Source of the DNA: Chryseobacterium lactis | GTDB lineage: Bacteria > Bacteroidota > Bacteroidia > Flavobacteriales > Weeksellaceae | DNA length: 64,000 bases | Assembly: GCF_003815875.1 (NCBI RefSeq) | Contig: NZ_CP033924.1 | Coordinates: 1,984,001 to 2,048,000 of the forward strand | Reading direction: 5' to 3' | Part shown: positions 35,127-43,325 of the stretch, piece by piece | Layout of the letters: every line of letters begins with the position of its first letter | Position numbering within the stretch: position 1 is the stretch's first letter | The notes under the pieces: model-generated | The model's database searches: none | The model's input: the letters and a program-made list of their open reading frames with translations, nothing else | Told to the model about the DNA's origin: nothing | Made by a program: the position numbers and the translations under genes

Positions 35127-35212
35127 AATTTGAAAGTGAGGTAATTTGAAAATTGAAAATGTTCGGCGAAATTGTTAATTTTCAAATTATCTCATTCTTA
35201 AATTTTCAAATT
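35127..35212. repeat. Intercistronic inverted repeat with 8-nt bulge
   Basis: The left arm (35127-35154) and right arm (35177-35212) pair at 26 of 28 positions, with an 8-nt insertion in the right arm. Both arms consist of AATTTGAAAATT and TGAG(G/A)T phrases. It covers almost the entire paaJ-paaY gap. Confidence 0.8.
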
Positions 35213-35219
35213 AAATAAA

Positions 35220-35813
35220 ATGAACATCTACTCATATCACGGAATCCGTCCCATTATAAAGCCTTCTGCTTATATTCATCCGCAGGCGGTGATTATCGGT
35301 AATGTGGAAATCGGCGAAGAAGTATATATCGGCCCCAATGCAGTAATTCGTGGTGACTGGGGAAAAATTATCATTAAAGACGGAGCCAATGTACAGGAAA
35401 ACTGTACACTTCACGTTTTTCCAAATATAGAAACCATTTTGGAAGAATCTGCCCATATTGGGCATGGAGCCATTATTCACTCCGGGCATATCGGAAAGAA
35501 TTGCTTAATCGGGATGAATTCTGTTGTAATGGACAAAGCCTACATTGGTGATGAAAGTATTGTCGGAGCATTGGCTTTTGTACCAGCTAATTTCAGATGT
35601 GAGCCAAGGAAACTGATCGTTGGAAGCCCTGCGAAAATTATTCGTGATGTTTCTGATGAAATGATTCACTGGAAAACAGAAGGAACAAAACTGTATCAGG
35701 AATTAGCAAGAGAAGGAAAAGAAGCCATTTTACCTTGTGAACCGTTTACCGAATACGTTCAGCAGATTCCTACAAAAATTGTTGATTATAGCATTTGGGA
35801 TGATGTAAAATAA
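35220..35813 (+). CDS. paaY: PaaY, hexapeptide-repeat thioesterase
   Basis: A 197-residue left-handed beta-helix protein of the gamma-carbonic-anhydrase type. It shows hexapeptide repeats (VIIGNVEIGEEVYIGPNAVI) and metal-site His residues in VQENCTLHVF and SAHIGHGAIIHSGHIG. PaaY hydrolyses 2-hydroxycyclohepta-1,4,6-triene-1-formyl-CoA and other trapped thioesters. It is the last gene before the RAYT insertion. Confidence 0.9.
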   Translation: MNIYSYHGIRPIIKPSAYIHPQAVIIGNVEIGEEVYIGPNAVIRGDWGKIIIKDGANVQENCTLHVFPNIETILEESAHIGHGAIIHSGHIGKNCLIGMNSVVMDKAYIGDESIVGALAFVPANFRCEPRKLIVGSPAKIIRDVSDEMIHWKTEGTKLYQELAREGKEAILPCEPFTEYVQQIPTKIVDYSIWDDVK

Positions 35814-35830
35814 CTTTAATATGACACACC

Positions 35831-35865
35831 TAAACCTAACAGGTTTTTAAAACCTGTTAGGTTTA
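35831..35865. repeat. REP palindrome beside RAYT 1
   Basis: Two perfect 17-bp arms (TAAACCTAACAGGTTTT and its complement) are separated by a single T. Each arm is itself a small palindrome (AACCT-AAC-AGGTT). It lies between paaY and the RAYT gene at 35908. The layout matches the REP element at 40764. Confidence 0.85.
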
Positions 35866-35907
35866 ATTTCAGATTATAAATTATAAGCATAACAGTGAAA
35901 ATATAAA

Positions 35908-36486
35908 ATGATTAATACAGAAAGTTTTGAATTTGAAGGGATCTATCATATTTTCTCCCATGTAAATGGGACAGAAATTATTTTTCGCGAAGCTTCAAAT
36001 TATCAATATTTTCTGGAAAAGGTAGAGAAATATATTCTTCCGATAGCTGATGTTTATGCTTATTGTTTACTACCTAATCACTTTCATTTATTACTTCGAT
36101 TTAAGAATTTTGACGAGATAGATCATGAAAATGAACATCAGTTTTTAATGAAATCCTTCAGTGATTTATTGAATGCTTATGCAAAAGCTTATAATAAGGT
36201 TTATAACAGGAAAGGTGCTCTTTTTCTTAATACAATAAAGAGGAAAAAGATTCGGGATGAAAAATATTTGTTAAAGGTGCTGCATTACATTCATAATAAT
36301 CCAGTTAATCACGGCTTTGTAAATCAAATTGAAGATTGGAGACATTCTTCGTATAATTCTTATATTAATGAAAAGAAGCCAAGTAAACTACAAAGGTCAG
36401 AAATAATGGACTATTTTGATACATTGAAAATCTTTATAGCCTATCATCGGTCTAATGTAGAGTATGATTTTATTGAATTAGAGTAG
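35908..36486 (+). CDS. REP-associated tyrosine transposase (RAYT) 1
   Basis: A 192-residue Y1/IS200-like HUH enzyme. The N-terminal EFEGIYHIFSHVNG is the family entry motif, LPNHFHLLLRF carries the HUH pair, and LHYIHNNPVNHG carries the conserved Tyr (probably the nucleophile). RAYTs are domesticated relatives of IS200 transposases that cut and move REP palindromes. A perfect REP-like palindrome lies 42 nt upstream. It sits inside the paa locus on the operon strand. All catalytic motifs look intact. Confidence 0.88.
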   Translation: MINTESFEFEGIYHIFSHVNGTEIIFREASNYQYFLEKVEKYILPIADVYAYCLLPNHFHLLLRFKNFDEIDHENEHQFLMKSFSDLLNAYAKAYNKVYNRKGALFLNTIKRKKIRDEKYLLKVLHYIHNNPVNHGFVNQIEDWRHSSYNSYINEKKPSKLQRSEIMDYFDTLKIFIAYHRSNVEYDFIELE

Positions 36487-36547
36487 TATCAGTTAAAATA
36501 AAAATATAAGATTGATAAATCTGTAAATTACAATTAGTATTAAATCT

Positions 36548-37375
36548 ATGATAAAAAAAGCTTTTATTTTTTGCAGTATTCTATGGGCTGCGAATTCTAT
36601 GATGACGGGACAAACTGCAACGGTAAAACCGCTTACAATAGGAGAGGTAAGAACATTTAAATCTAAAACTTTAAATGAAGACAGAACCTTGAATATCTAT
36701 TTGCCACAGGGATTTGACAAATCGAAATCATATCCTGTTATTTATCTTCTAGATGGAAGTATGAATGAGGATTTTATCCATGTTTCAGGATTAGTACAAT
36801 TCTTTAATGAGATGTATTCTATGCCGGAAACAATTGTAATAGGAATTGCAAATGTGGATAGGAAAAGAGATTTTACTTTCCATACTGATATAAAAGATCT
36901 TCAGAAAGATTATCCTACAACGGGGCATTCTGATAAGTTTATTTCTTTTTTGGAAAAAGAATTGAAGCCTTATATTGAGAGCCAGTTTAAAACTACAGAT
37001 AAATATATTTTCGGTCAGTCTTTAGGAGGGCTTGTGGCAACAGAGATCCTTTTGAAAAAGCCGGAAATGTTTGATAACTATTTTATCATCAGTCCGAGCT
37101 TATGGTGGGATGATGAGAGCTTATTGAAACAGGCAGGGCAATTACTATCCAAATCTCAGGATACCAAAAAGTTTGTCTATGTGTCTGTAGGAAAAGGAGA
37201 ACATCCGGTAATGGTAAAAGATGCTGAAGAATGGTTCAATGTTTTGAAAAAGTCAAACAAGAAAAACTGGACAGTAGAATATAAAATGATGGAAACAGAC
37301 AACCATGCTACAATTCTTCATAGAAGCTTATATGAAGGGCTGGTAAAAATGTTTCCCTATCAGGAACCGAAATAA
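36548..37375 (+). CDS. Secreted esterase of the alpha/beta-hydrolase fold
   Basis: A 275-residue exported protein (signal peptide to about residue 22, MMTGQ). The nucleophile elbow is FGQSLGG (Ser near residue 158), an acid is likely in VSVGKGEHP, and the His is in DNHATILH. It belongs to the esterase D / ferric-enterobactin-esterase-like group (putative esterase, PF00756 type). It sits between a RAYT and paaZ. Its relation to phenylacetate is unclear; release of phenylacetate from esters is only a guess. Confidence 0.85.
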   Translation: MIKKAFIFCSILWAANSMMTGQTATVKPLTIGEVRTFKSKTLNEDRTLNIYLPQGFDKSKSYPVIYLLDGSMNEDFIHVSGLVQFFNEMYSMPETIVIGIANVDRKRDFTFHTDIKDLQKDYPTTGHSDKFISFLEKELKPYIESQFKTTDKYIFGQSLGGLVATEILLKKPEMFDNYFIISPSLWWDDESLLKQAGQLLSKSQDTKKFVYVSVGKGEHPVMVKDAEEWFNVLKKSNKKNWTVEYKMMETDNHATILHRSLYEGLVKMFPYQEPK

Positions 37376-37385
37376 TTAATAAATG

Positions 37386-37504
37386 TAACAATAGACCAAT
37401 GTGAAAATGTAATAATCCATTGTCGTGCTGAGCATAAACTGAAGGTTTACGAACGCAGTTCATGAAGTATCTCATTGATAAACCGATACATTTTTATATT
37501 GTTA
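37386..37504. repeat. Intercistronic inverted repeat before paaZ, with REP-like core
   Basis: TAACAATA (37386-37393) pairs 8/8 with TATTGTTA (37497-37504). Inside lies TGTCGTGCTGAGC (37421-37433) with GAAGTATCTC (37464-37473), which resembles a degraded copy of a dispersed repeat common in Flavobacteriia. Confidence 0.5.
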
Positions 37505-37517
37505 AATTAAATATTTT

Positions 37518-40013
37518 ATGGAAAAATTAAAAAACTATATCTACGGTGAATGGGTAGAAGGGACCGGGACCGGAATTCCTTTATACAATGCCGTTACAGG
37601 AGAGCAGGTTGCCGTTTCCGATACAGAAGGGCTTAATTTTGAACAAGCTTTGGATTACGGAAGAACAACAGGCTACAAGAACCTTTCTTCAATGACGTTC
37701 TATGACCGTGGAGAGATGTTAAAAAAAGTAGCTCTTTACCTGTTGGAAAGAAAGAAAAAATACTACGAATTATCTTATAAAACCGGAGCCACTCACGTGG
37801 ATTCATGGGTGGATATTGAAGGAGGTTTTGGAACCTTCTTTACCTACTCGGGATTAGCAAAGAGAATGCTTCCCAATACTCCGTTCTGGGTGGATGGGGA
37901 TACTCAGAAAATTTCTGCTAACGGAACTTTCCTGGGAACTCATATTTTAACACCAAGTGAAGGGGTTTCTGTTCAGATCAATGCCTACAATTTTCCTGTT
38001 TGGGGAATGTTGGAAAAGTTATCCACATCATTGTTAGCAGGAGTGCCGTCCATTGTAAAGCCATCTCCTTTCGGATCTTATCTTACGAACGCAGTTTTCC
38101 AGGATATGATTGAAAGTGGAATTTTACCCGAAGGAGCAATCCAGCTTGTTTGTGGAGAACCTGGAAATATTCTGGATTATGTAAAGGATGGAGATTCTGT
38201 ATTATTTACAGGTTCTGCTACTACGGGAAGAAAGCTGAAATCACTTCCATCCGTTGCAGGAAATGCCGTTCGTTTCAATATGGAAGCAGATTCTTTGAAC
38301 TGTTCTATCCTAGGGTTGGAAGCAAAACCGGGAACTCCGGAATTTGATTTATTCATCAAAGAGGTTCGTAACGAAATGACCACCAAAGCAGGGCAGAAGT
38401 GTACGGCAATCAGAAGAATTATTGTTCCTGAACATTTAATCGGGGATGTACAGAATGCATTATCTAAAGCTTTAGACCAAACAAAAATAGGAAACCCGCT
38501 AAGCAGAGAAACCAAAATGGGTTCCTTGGTAGGAAAACAGCAGTATGAAGAAGTTCTGAGAAAAGTAAACATGCTAAAATCAGAAACAGAGCTTGTATAT
38601 GATGGGAAACACGAACTTGTAGATGCAGACTATGAAAAAGGAGCATTCATGAGTCCTAAATTATTCCTTAATGATAAACCTTTCGAAAAAAATATTTCTC
38701 ATGATGTAGAAGCTTTCGGGCCGGTATCTACATTGATGCCGTATAAAGATGCAGAAGAAGCTGCTGCTTTGGCAAAAAGAGGAAAAGGAAGTTTGGTAGG
38801 ATCCATCATTTCTCACGATGAAAATTTTATCGCAGAAACTTCATGGAAAATGGCTTCCCAACACGGACGAATCTTTGTGTTAAACAGAGACAACGCTAAG
38901 GAAAGCACAGGACATGGTTCACCACTTCCTACATTAATGCATGGAGGCCCTGGTAGAGCAGGAGGCGGAGAAGAAATGGGAGGACTAAGTGGTCTTCATT
39001 TCTTCCTGCAGAAAACGGCTATTCAGGGATCTCCGGATGTACTGAAAGCGATTACTAAAATTTATCAGCAAGGAGCAGAGAAGAAGTTCTCAGATAAGCA
39101 TCCTTTCCAGAAATACTTCGAAGAAGTTGAAGTAGGAGATTCTCTAGAAACAGCAGGAAGAACAGTTACTGATGCAGATATCGTAAACTTCTCCAATGTT
39201 TCATGGGATCATTTCTATGCTCATACTGATGCTACAAGTTTATCGGGTACAATCTTTGACAAAACTGTAGCTCACGGATATTTCATCCTTTCAGCAGCGG
39301 CAGGATTATTCGTTTCCGGGAAAAAAGGACCTGTAATTGCTAATTACGGATTGGAAGAGTGTAGCTTCTTCAAACCAGTATATGCGGGAGATACAATTAC
39401 CGTTTATTTAACTGCAAAAGAAAAAATCAACAGAGGCGTAAAAGGAAGAAATATTCCATCAGGAGTAGTAAAATGGCTGGTTGAAGTGATTAACCAAAGA
39501 GATGAGGTCGTTTGTGTGGCAACTATTTTGACTTTGGTGGCAAAACAATCTCCTTTCATCGATCTGAATGTGAAAAATGTTCAGAAAATATTGAGTGGAT
39601 TAACAGAAAGTACTCCTTCTCAATGGGGGAAAATGTCTCCGCAGCAAATGATTGAGCACCTGGATCAGGCTTTATTGGTAAGTTTAGGTGAGCCTGAAGC
39701 AGATAAATGCTTCACTCCTGAAGAACATTTGGAAAAATGGCAGGATTCCCTTTACAATCACAGAGCAATGCCGAAAGAATTTACGGCTCCGTTTTTACCA
39801 CAGGACGGTTCACTTCCGGATCCTGTACACAAAAATCTGGATGCTGCAAAACAATCCTTCATTGATAATTTGAAAAGATTTGTCGTGTATTACAAAGAAA
39901 ATCCTCAGGCAGAACATATGAATTATGTATTCGGAAAACTGAATAAAGAAATGTGGGAACTGATGCATAAAAAGCATTTTACCCACCACTTCCAACAGTT
40001 TGGATTGATTTAA
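37518..40013 (+). CDS. paaZ: PaaZ ring-opening enzyme with C-terminal DUF1569-like domain
   Basis: An 831-residue protein. An aldehyde dehydrogenase domain (about 1-520) has the catalytic Cys in GQKCTAIRR and the Glu in [10 protein letters not shown] MaoC-type R-hydratase (about 530-680) has [10 protein letters not shown] and TVAHGYF. Together they open oxepin-CoA and oxidise the aldehyde. E. coli PaaZ ends near 681; here about 150 further residues (from [15 protein letters not shown] to HFQQFGLI) look like DUF1569 of the DinB superfamily, with His residues in EHL and [11 protein letters not shown] that could bind metal. The gene is followed by a strong terminator and ends the operon. Confidence 0.92.
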   Translation: MEKLKNYIYGEWVEGTGTGIPLYNAVTGEQVAVSDTEGLNFEQALDYGRTTGYKNLSSMTFYDRGEMLKKVALYLLERKKKYYELSYKTGATHVDSWVDIEGGFGTFFTYSGLAKRMLPNTPFWVDGDTQKISANGTFLGTHILTPSEGVSVQINAYNFPVWGMLEKLSTSLLAGVPSIVKPSPFGSYLTNAVFQDMIESGILPEGAIQLVCGEPGNILDYVKDGDSVLFTGSATTGRKLKSLPSVAGNAVRFNMEADSLNCSILGLEAKPGTPEFDLFIKEVRNEMTTKAGQKCTAIRRIIVPEHLIGDVQNALSKALDQTKIGNPLSRETKMGSLVGKQQYEEVLRKVNMLKSETELVYDGKHELVDADYEKGAFMSPKLFLNDKPFEKNISHDVEAFGPVSTLMPYKDAEEAAALAKRGKGSLVGSIISHDENFIAETSWKMASQHGRIFVLNRDNAKESTGHGSPLPTLMHGGPGRAGGGEEMGGLSGLHFFLQKTAIQGSPDVLKAITKIYQQGAEKKFSDKHPFQKYFEEVEVGDSLETAGRTVTDADIVNFSNVSWDHFYAHTDATSLSGTIFDKTVAHGYFILSAAAGLFVSGKKGPVIANYGLEECSFFKPVYAGDTITVYLTAKEKINRGVKGRNIPSGVVKWLVEVINQRDEVVCVATILTLVAKQSPFIDLNVKNVQKILSGLTESTPSQWGKMSPQQMIEHLDQALLVSLGEPEADKCFTPEEHLEKWQDSLYNHRAMPKEFTAPFLPQDGSLPDPVHKNLDAAKQSFIDNLKRFVVYYKENPQAEHMNYVFGKLNKEMWELMHKKHFTHHFQQFGLI

Positions 40014-40037
40014 TTCAGATAAAATATAAATTTACAG

Positions 40038-40070
40038 TCCCTTTAGGTTTTTACTTAAAGGGATTTTTTT
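40038..40070 (+). terminator. Rho-independent terminator of the paa operon
   Basis: TCCCTTTA (40038-40045) pairs with TAAAGGGA (40056-40063) and is followed by a T-run, 25 nt after the paaZ stop. Confidence 0.85.
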
Positions 40071-40105
40071 AAACCATGTCAAGGTTCAAAGGCTTGACAC
40101 AGTTT
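40071..40105. repeat. REP-like element left of RAYT 2
   Basis: The 13-nt arms (40071-40083 and 40093-40105) pair at 11 of 13 positions. The core TGTCAAGGTTCAAAGG is nearly repeated inside the RAYT coding sequence at 40383. It directly abuts the paa terminator. Confidence 0.7.
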
Positions 40106-40155
40106 AATTTAAAAGAAATTTTTTAACTTTCTAAGATGAATTAAAAAACACAAAG

Positions 40156-40782
40156 ATGGCAGATATCAGAACTACTTCAATCGAAGCGGATTGTTTTTAC
40201 CATATTTATAATCGTGGTATTAACGGAGAAAATATTTTTAAGTCAGATCGGAATTATTCGTTTTTTCTCAATAAAGTTTTTGAATTTCTTATTCCTGTCT
40301 GTGATATATACGCTTATTGCCTTATGCCCAATCATTTCCATTTTTTAGTCAGGATAAAATCTGACTTTGAACTGGATAGCTTTGTCAAGGTTCAAAATCT
40401 TGCCAATGCTACGAAAACAGGACTCCATTCTCCTCAGAATATTTTCTCAAAGCAATTTGCCCGGATTTTCAATTCTTACTCCCAGGCTTTTAATAAAGAA
40501 AATAAAAGACATGGCTCTCTTATTGAATCTCCATTTAAAAGAAAATTAATTACCTCAGATAAATATTTGATTAACGTAATAATTTATATTCATCAAAATC
40601 CACAATATCATTCTTTTATTGATCAGTTTTCAAAATATAATTTTTCCTCTTATCAATCCATTTTGAGTACATCAAAAACTTTACTGAAAAGGGATGAGGT
40701 TATTGACCTGTTTGATAACAGAGAAAACTTCATACTAGCACATCAAAAGACAAAGACGGGTGAATCCTTGTCAAGGTTTTAA
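40156..40782 (+). CDS. REP-associated tyrosine transposase (RAYT) 2
   Basis: A 208-residue HUH enzyme with ADCFYHIYNRGINGENIF at the N-terminus, the HUH pair in LMPNHFHFLVRI and the conserved Tyr in IIYIHQNPQYH. It differs from RAYT 1 by an insertion (about residues 75-100) whose DNA contains a REP-like copy. Its last codons (ESLSRF, stop) are supplied by the right-hand REP palindrome. REP elements therefore lie left, inside and right of the gene. Motifs appear intact, so it may still be active. Confidence 0.88.
   Translation: MADIRTTSIEADCFYHIYNRGINGENIFKSDRNYSFFLNKVFEFLIPVCDIYAYCLMPNHFHFLVRIKSDFELDSFVKVQNLANATKTGLHSPQNIFSKQFARIFNSYSQAFNKENKRHGSLIESPFKRKLITSDKYLINVIIYIHQNPQYHSFIDQFSKYNFSSYQSILSTSKTLLKRDEVIDLFDNRENFILAHQKTKTGESLSRF
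40382..40406. repeat. REP-like copy inside RAYT 2 coding sequence
   Basis: TTGTCAAG and CTTGCCAA (7 of 8 complementary) flank GTTCAAAAT. Over 23 nt it matches the left REP (TGTCAAGGTTCAAAGG...) at about 20 positions. It is translated as part of an insertion relative to RAYT 1. Confidence 0.6.
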
Positions 40783-40796
40783 ACCTTGACAAGGAT
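40764..40796. repeat. REP palindrome at the RAYT 2 3' end
   Basis: Perfect 16-bp arms (ATCCTTGTCAAGGTTT and complement) surround one T. Each arm is itself palindromic (CCTTG-T-CAAGG). The left arm encodes the last residues of RAYT 2, and the stop codon is formed at the centre. Confidence 0.85.
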
Positions 40797-40898
40797 AAAA
40801 ACCGGCATCCAATCCAGGAATCACTTCTTACACAGAAGATTTTGACGAGAAGTAAATGAGTAGTACCTTTAAAGCTCAAATCATAAAATAAAAAAATA

Positions 40899-41678
40899 AT
40901 GAACGAAAGCTGGATGCAAAAATGGGAGAAAGTAAAAGATATTCTTATCTCACCTGTAGATATTGAAAGTTATTTTACTTCTGATGAAATAATGGATAAG
41001 AAAATGGAAGTGATGGAAATAGGAAATGTTTCTCTGCCTTCCGGAAAAGTAATTGTAAGAGATCCACTGGTATTCCTCAGTGCACGGGAGAAACCTTATT
41101 TTGTAGAAGTACCCAAAGGGAATTTCCCTGTAAAAATTGCCGTGGTAAAACTGGAAGAATGGGGAGACCGGTATAGTGCGGTGAAAGTAGAATTCACAAA
41201 AGAAAAACCTGTGATATACAGAGAAGCGCTAATTGGAATTGAAGATCTTGAAGACATTAATGAAGGAGATTATTTCGGATTTGCAGTAGATGCAGGGTTA
41301 GGATGTATTACCGATGTGGAAGTGGTTCCTTATGTAGATAAATTTATTTCAGAATTAAATGTAGATAATGCTTACGATGACTATTTCGCTGAATTGTTTG
41401 CGAAAAGCTACAAAGAAGACCCTGCAAATCAGAGAGAGCTGGGGGATTGGATCAATTGGACCGTTCCCAATACAGAATACCAGATTCCAATGTTTGCCAC
41501 TGGAATAGGAGACGGTACTTATCCGGTTTATTTTGCTTATGATGCACAAGGAAAAATATGTGGTCTTTATATTCAATTTATTGATATTGAATTAGCACTA
41601 TCAGATAACGACGAAGATGATGAGGACGAAGATGATGAAGTTTCTGATCAGGCGGATAATTTCGTCTTTTTAAAATAA
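40899..41678 (+). CDS. DUF4241-like protein
   Basis: A 259-residue soluble protein whose blocks VSLPSGKVIVRDPLVFL, YFVEVPKGNFPVKIAVV, FGFAVDAGLGCITD and YDDYFAELFAKSY match my recollection of DUF4241. It ends in a very acidic tail (DNDEDDEDEDDEVSD). The function is unknown. It is 7 nt upstream of the glycosylase-like gene and probably co-transcribed with it. Confidence 0.75.
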   Translation: MNESWMQKWEKVKDILISPVDIESYFTSDEIMDKKMEVMEIGNVSLPSGKVIVRDPLVFLSAREKPYFVEVPKGNFPVKIAVVKLEEWGDRYSAVKVEFTKEKPVIYREALIGIEDLEDINEGDYFGFAVDAGLGCITDVEVVPYVDKFISELNVDNAYDDYFAELFAKSYKEDPANQRELGDWINWTVPNTEYQIPMFATGIGDGTYPVYFAYDAQGKICGLYIQFIDIELALSDNDEDDEDEDDEVSDQADNFVFLK

Positions 41679-41685
41679 TTTTTCA

Positions 41686-42390
41686 ATGAATAAAACTTTT
41701 GCAGATCAGGTTATTGAATTCAATAAGAATCTCTCATATTCAGGAGAACTTCCGGAAGGTTTTCAGGTTATGAATCCATACCTGGATAATCCGGAAACAA
41801 TGATTGTGATGCAAAAGTTTTATAACAAATATTATAATGATTCCAACCAGAGAAAATTTATCATAGGAATCAATCCCAGCCGTCATGGAGCCGGAGTTAC
41901 AGGAGTACCGTTTACCGATACCAAAAGACTGGAAAGCATATGTGGTATAAAAATGGAATCTGCCCGTACCCACGAAGTTTCCTCAGTTTTTATGTATGAT
42001 ATGATTGCTGACTATGGTGGTGCAGATCTTTTTTATAAAGATATTTATATCAATTCCCCATTTCCTTTGGCTATTGTAAGACAAACAAAAAACGGGTGGC
42101 TCAATGCCAATTATTATGATGACAAAGGGCTTTTTGAATCTGTAAAACCTTTTATGATAGAATCTCTGAAAAAACATATCAGTCTCAATATTGACACCTC
42201 AGAAGTTTTCATCCTTGGAAAAAAGAATGCTGATTTTATCTCAAAATTAAATAAAGAGGCCCAATTATTTGAAAGGATGACTGTCCTGGAACATCCCAGG
42301 TATATCCAGCAATACAAGTCAAAAGAAAAACAATTGTATATTGATAAGTATATTCTGGCCCTAAAAAAGGAAGAATCCCCAAATCATTGA
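41686..42390 (+). CDS. SMUG2/uracil-DNA-glycosylase-family protein
   Basis: A 234-residue protein with the glycosylase motif A region FIIGINPSRHGAGVTGVPFTD and a late motif VLEHPRYIQQY in the position of the family's H-x-S loop. This fits the Bacteroidota SMUG2-like group (DUF4918). Members are thought to excise damaged bases; the substrate here is not established. It follows the DUF4241 gene with a 7-nt gap. Confidence 0.75.
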   Translation: MNKTFADQVIEFNKNLSYSGELPEGFQVMNPYLDNPETMIVMQKFYNKYYNDSNQRKFIIGINPSRHGAGVTGVPFTDTKRLESICGIKMESARTHEVSSVFMYDMIADYGGADLFYKDIYINSPFPLAIVRQTKNGWLNANYYDDKGLFESVKPFMIESLKKHISLNIDTSEVFILGKKNADFISKLNKEAQLFERMTVLEHPRYIQQYKSKEKQLYIDKYILALKKEESPNH

Positions 42391-42464
42391 CGATTAAGGG
42401 ACTTTTCCATTCATGTATTAGAATCTTTACTTGAGGGAACAATACTTATGTAAAATTTAAAATC

Positions 42465-43286
42465 TTATTTTTTAATAACTTTACTGGATCCGTTGGCTGT
42501 TTTAATAAAATAAACACCTTTTGGATAATCAGAAATACTGATTTCATTCATCCCTTTTTTAATCTGTAAGCTTTGTAATAATTTTCCATCCTGGCTGTAA
42601 ATCTGTGCCTCAGAACTATTCTCTGCTTTGATAGATAAAGGTCCGGTAGTAGGATTTGGATAAATACTCATATTTTTCTGGGAAGCTTTACTTTCTGTGG
42701 TTCCCAATACAATATTGCTGTCTTTTACCCAGGTGAAAGCATCTAAGGCAACATACCTGAATCCACCGTTAGCGGTTATTTGAAGTTCATCAATAACAAT
42801 ATTTGAATAATTCTGGCCATTTAAATTTGTCAGATCAATGAGTGTGTAACCGTTTGTACTTCCCAGAGATGTTACAAAACCGTTTGTCTTTGTTTGGGTA
42901 AATTTTGTTATCCCACTCAATTTTCCGGTGACAGTCAAACTTCCTGTTACATTGAGATCCAGGTTGAGTGCAGAAAGATACATCCAGAATCTATTTACTT
43001 TAAATAAATTGGATGTGGTTTTAATACCGAAAGATGGTGGTGAAGCCATATCATTGGAATTATCAATATATCTGTTATCGAATGTTGTTCCATTCCAGCC
43101 TGTTGCAGGAAAATTAGCTTGAATATCGAAAACACTGACATATGAGATAATATTAAAAATTACTCCGTTATCCGTAAAGCTGGTGCTTCCGTTTGATTCT
43201 GTTTCAAAAGACTCTGTACTCGTCTGCCCGAATGAAAAAATTGAAATGAGCAGACTACAGATCGTTAAAAAGGTAGTGCTTTTCAT
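42465..43286 (-). CDS. T9SS-secreted protein with type A sorting domain
   Basis: A 273-residue protein with a signal peptide (SIFSFGQ) and a mature beta-sandwich-like region of about 170 residues that I do not recognise. The C-terminal T9SS sorting domain (last ~75 residues) has MSIYPNPTTGPLSIK, YSQDGKLLQSL, YPKGVYFIK and a terminal KVIKK. It would be exported across the outer membrane by the type IX system and attached to the surface or released. Confidence 0.85.
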   Translation of the reverse strand: MKSTTFLTICSLLISIFSFGQTSTESFETESNGSTSFTDNGVIFNIISYVSVFDIQANFPATGWNGTTFDNRYIDNSNDMASPPSFGIKTTSNLFKVNRFWMYLSALNLDLNVTGSLTVTGKLSGITKFTQTKTNGFVTSLGSTNGYTLIDLTNLNGQNYSNIVIDELQITANGGFRYVALDAFTWVKDSNIVLGTTESKASQKNMSIYPNPTTGPLSIKAENSSEAQIYSQDGKLLQSLQIKKGMNEISISDYPKGVYFIKTANGSSKVIKK

Positions 43287-43325
43287 GATTTCTGTTTTAA
43301 ATGTTAGTTTATTGTGTGAATAGTA

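Noticed and set aside
35831..35865. Rho-independent terminator after paaY
   Set aside because: The palindrome has 17-bp arms with a 1-nt centre and no U-tract, and it matches the nested REP layout seen at the other RAYT.
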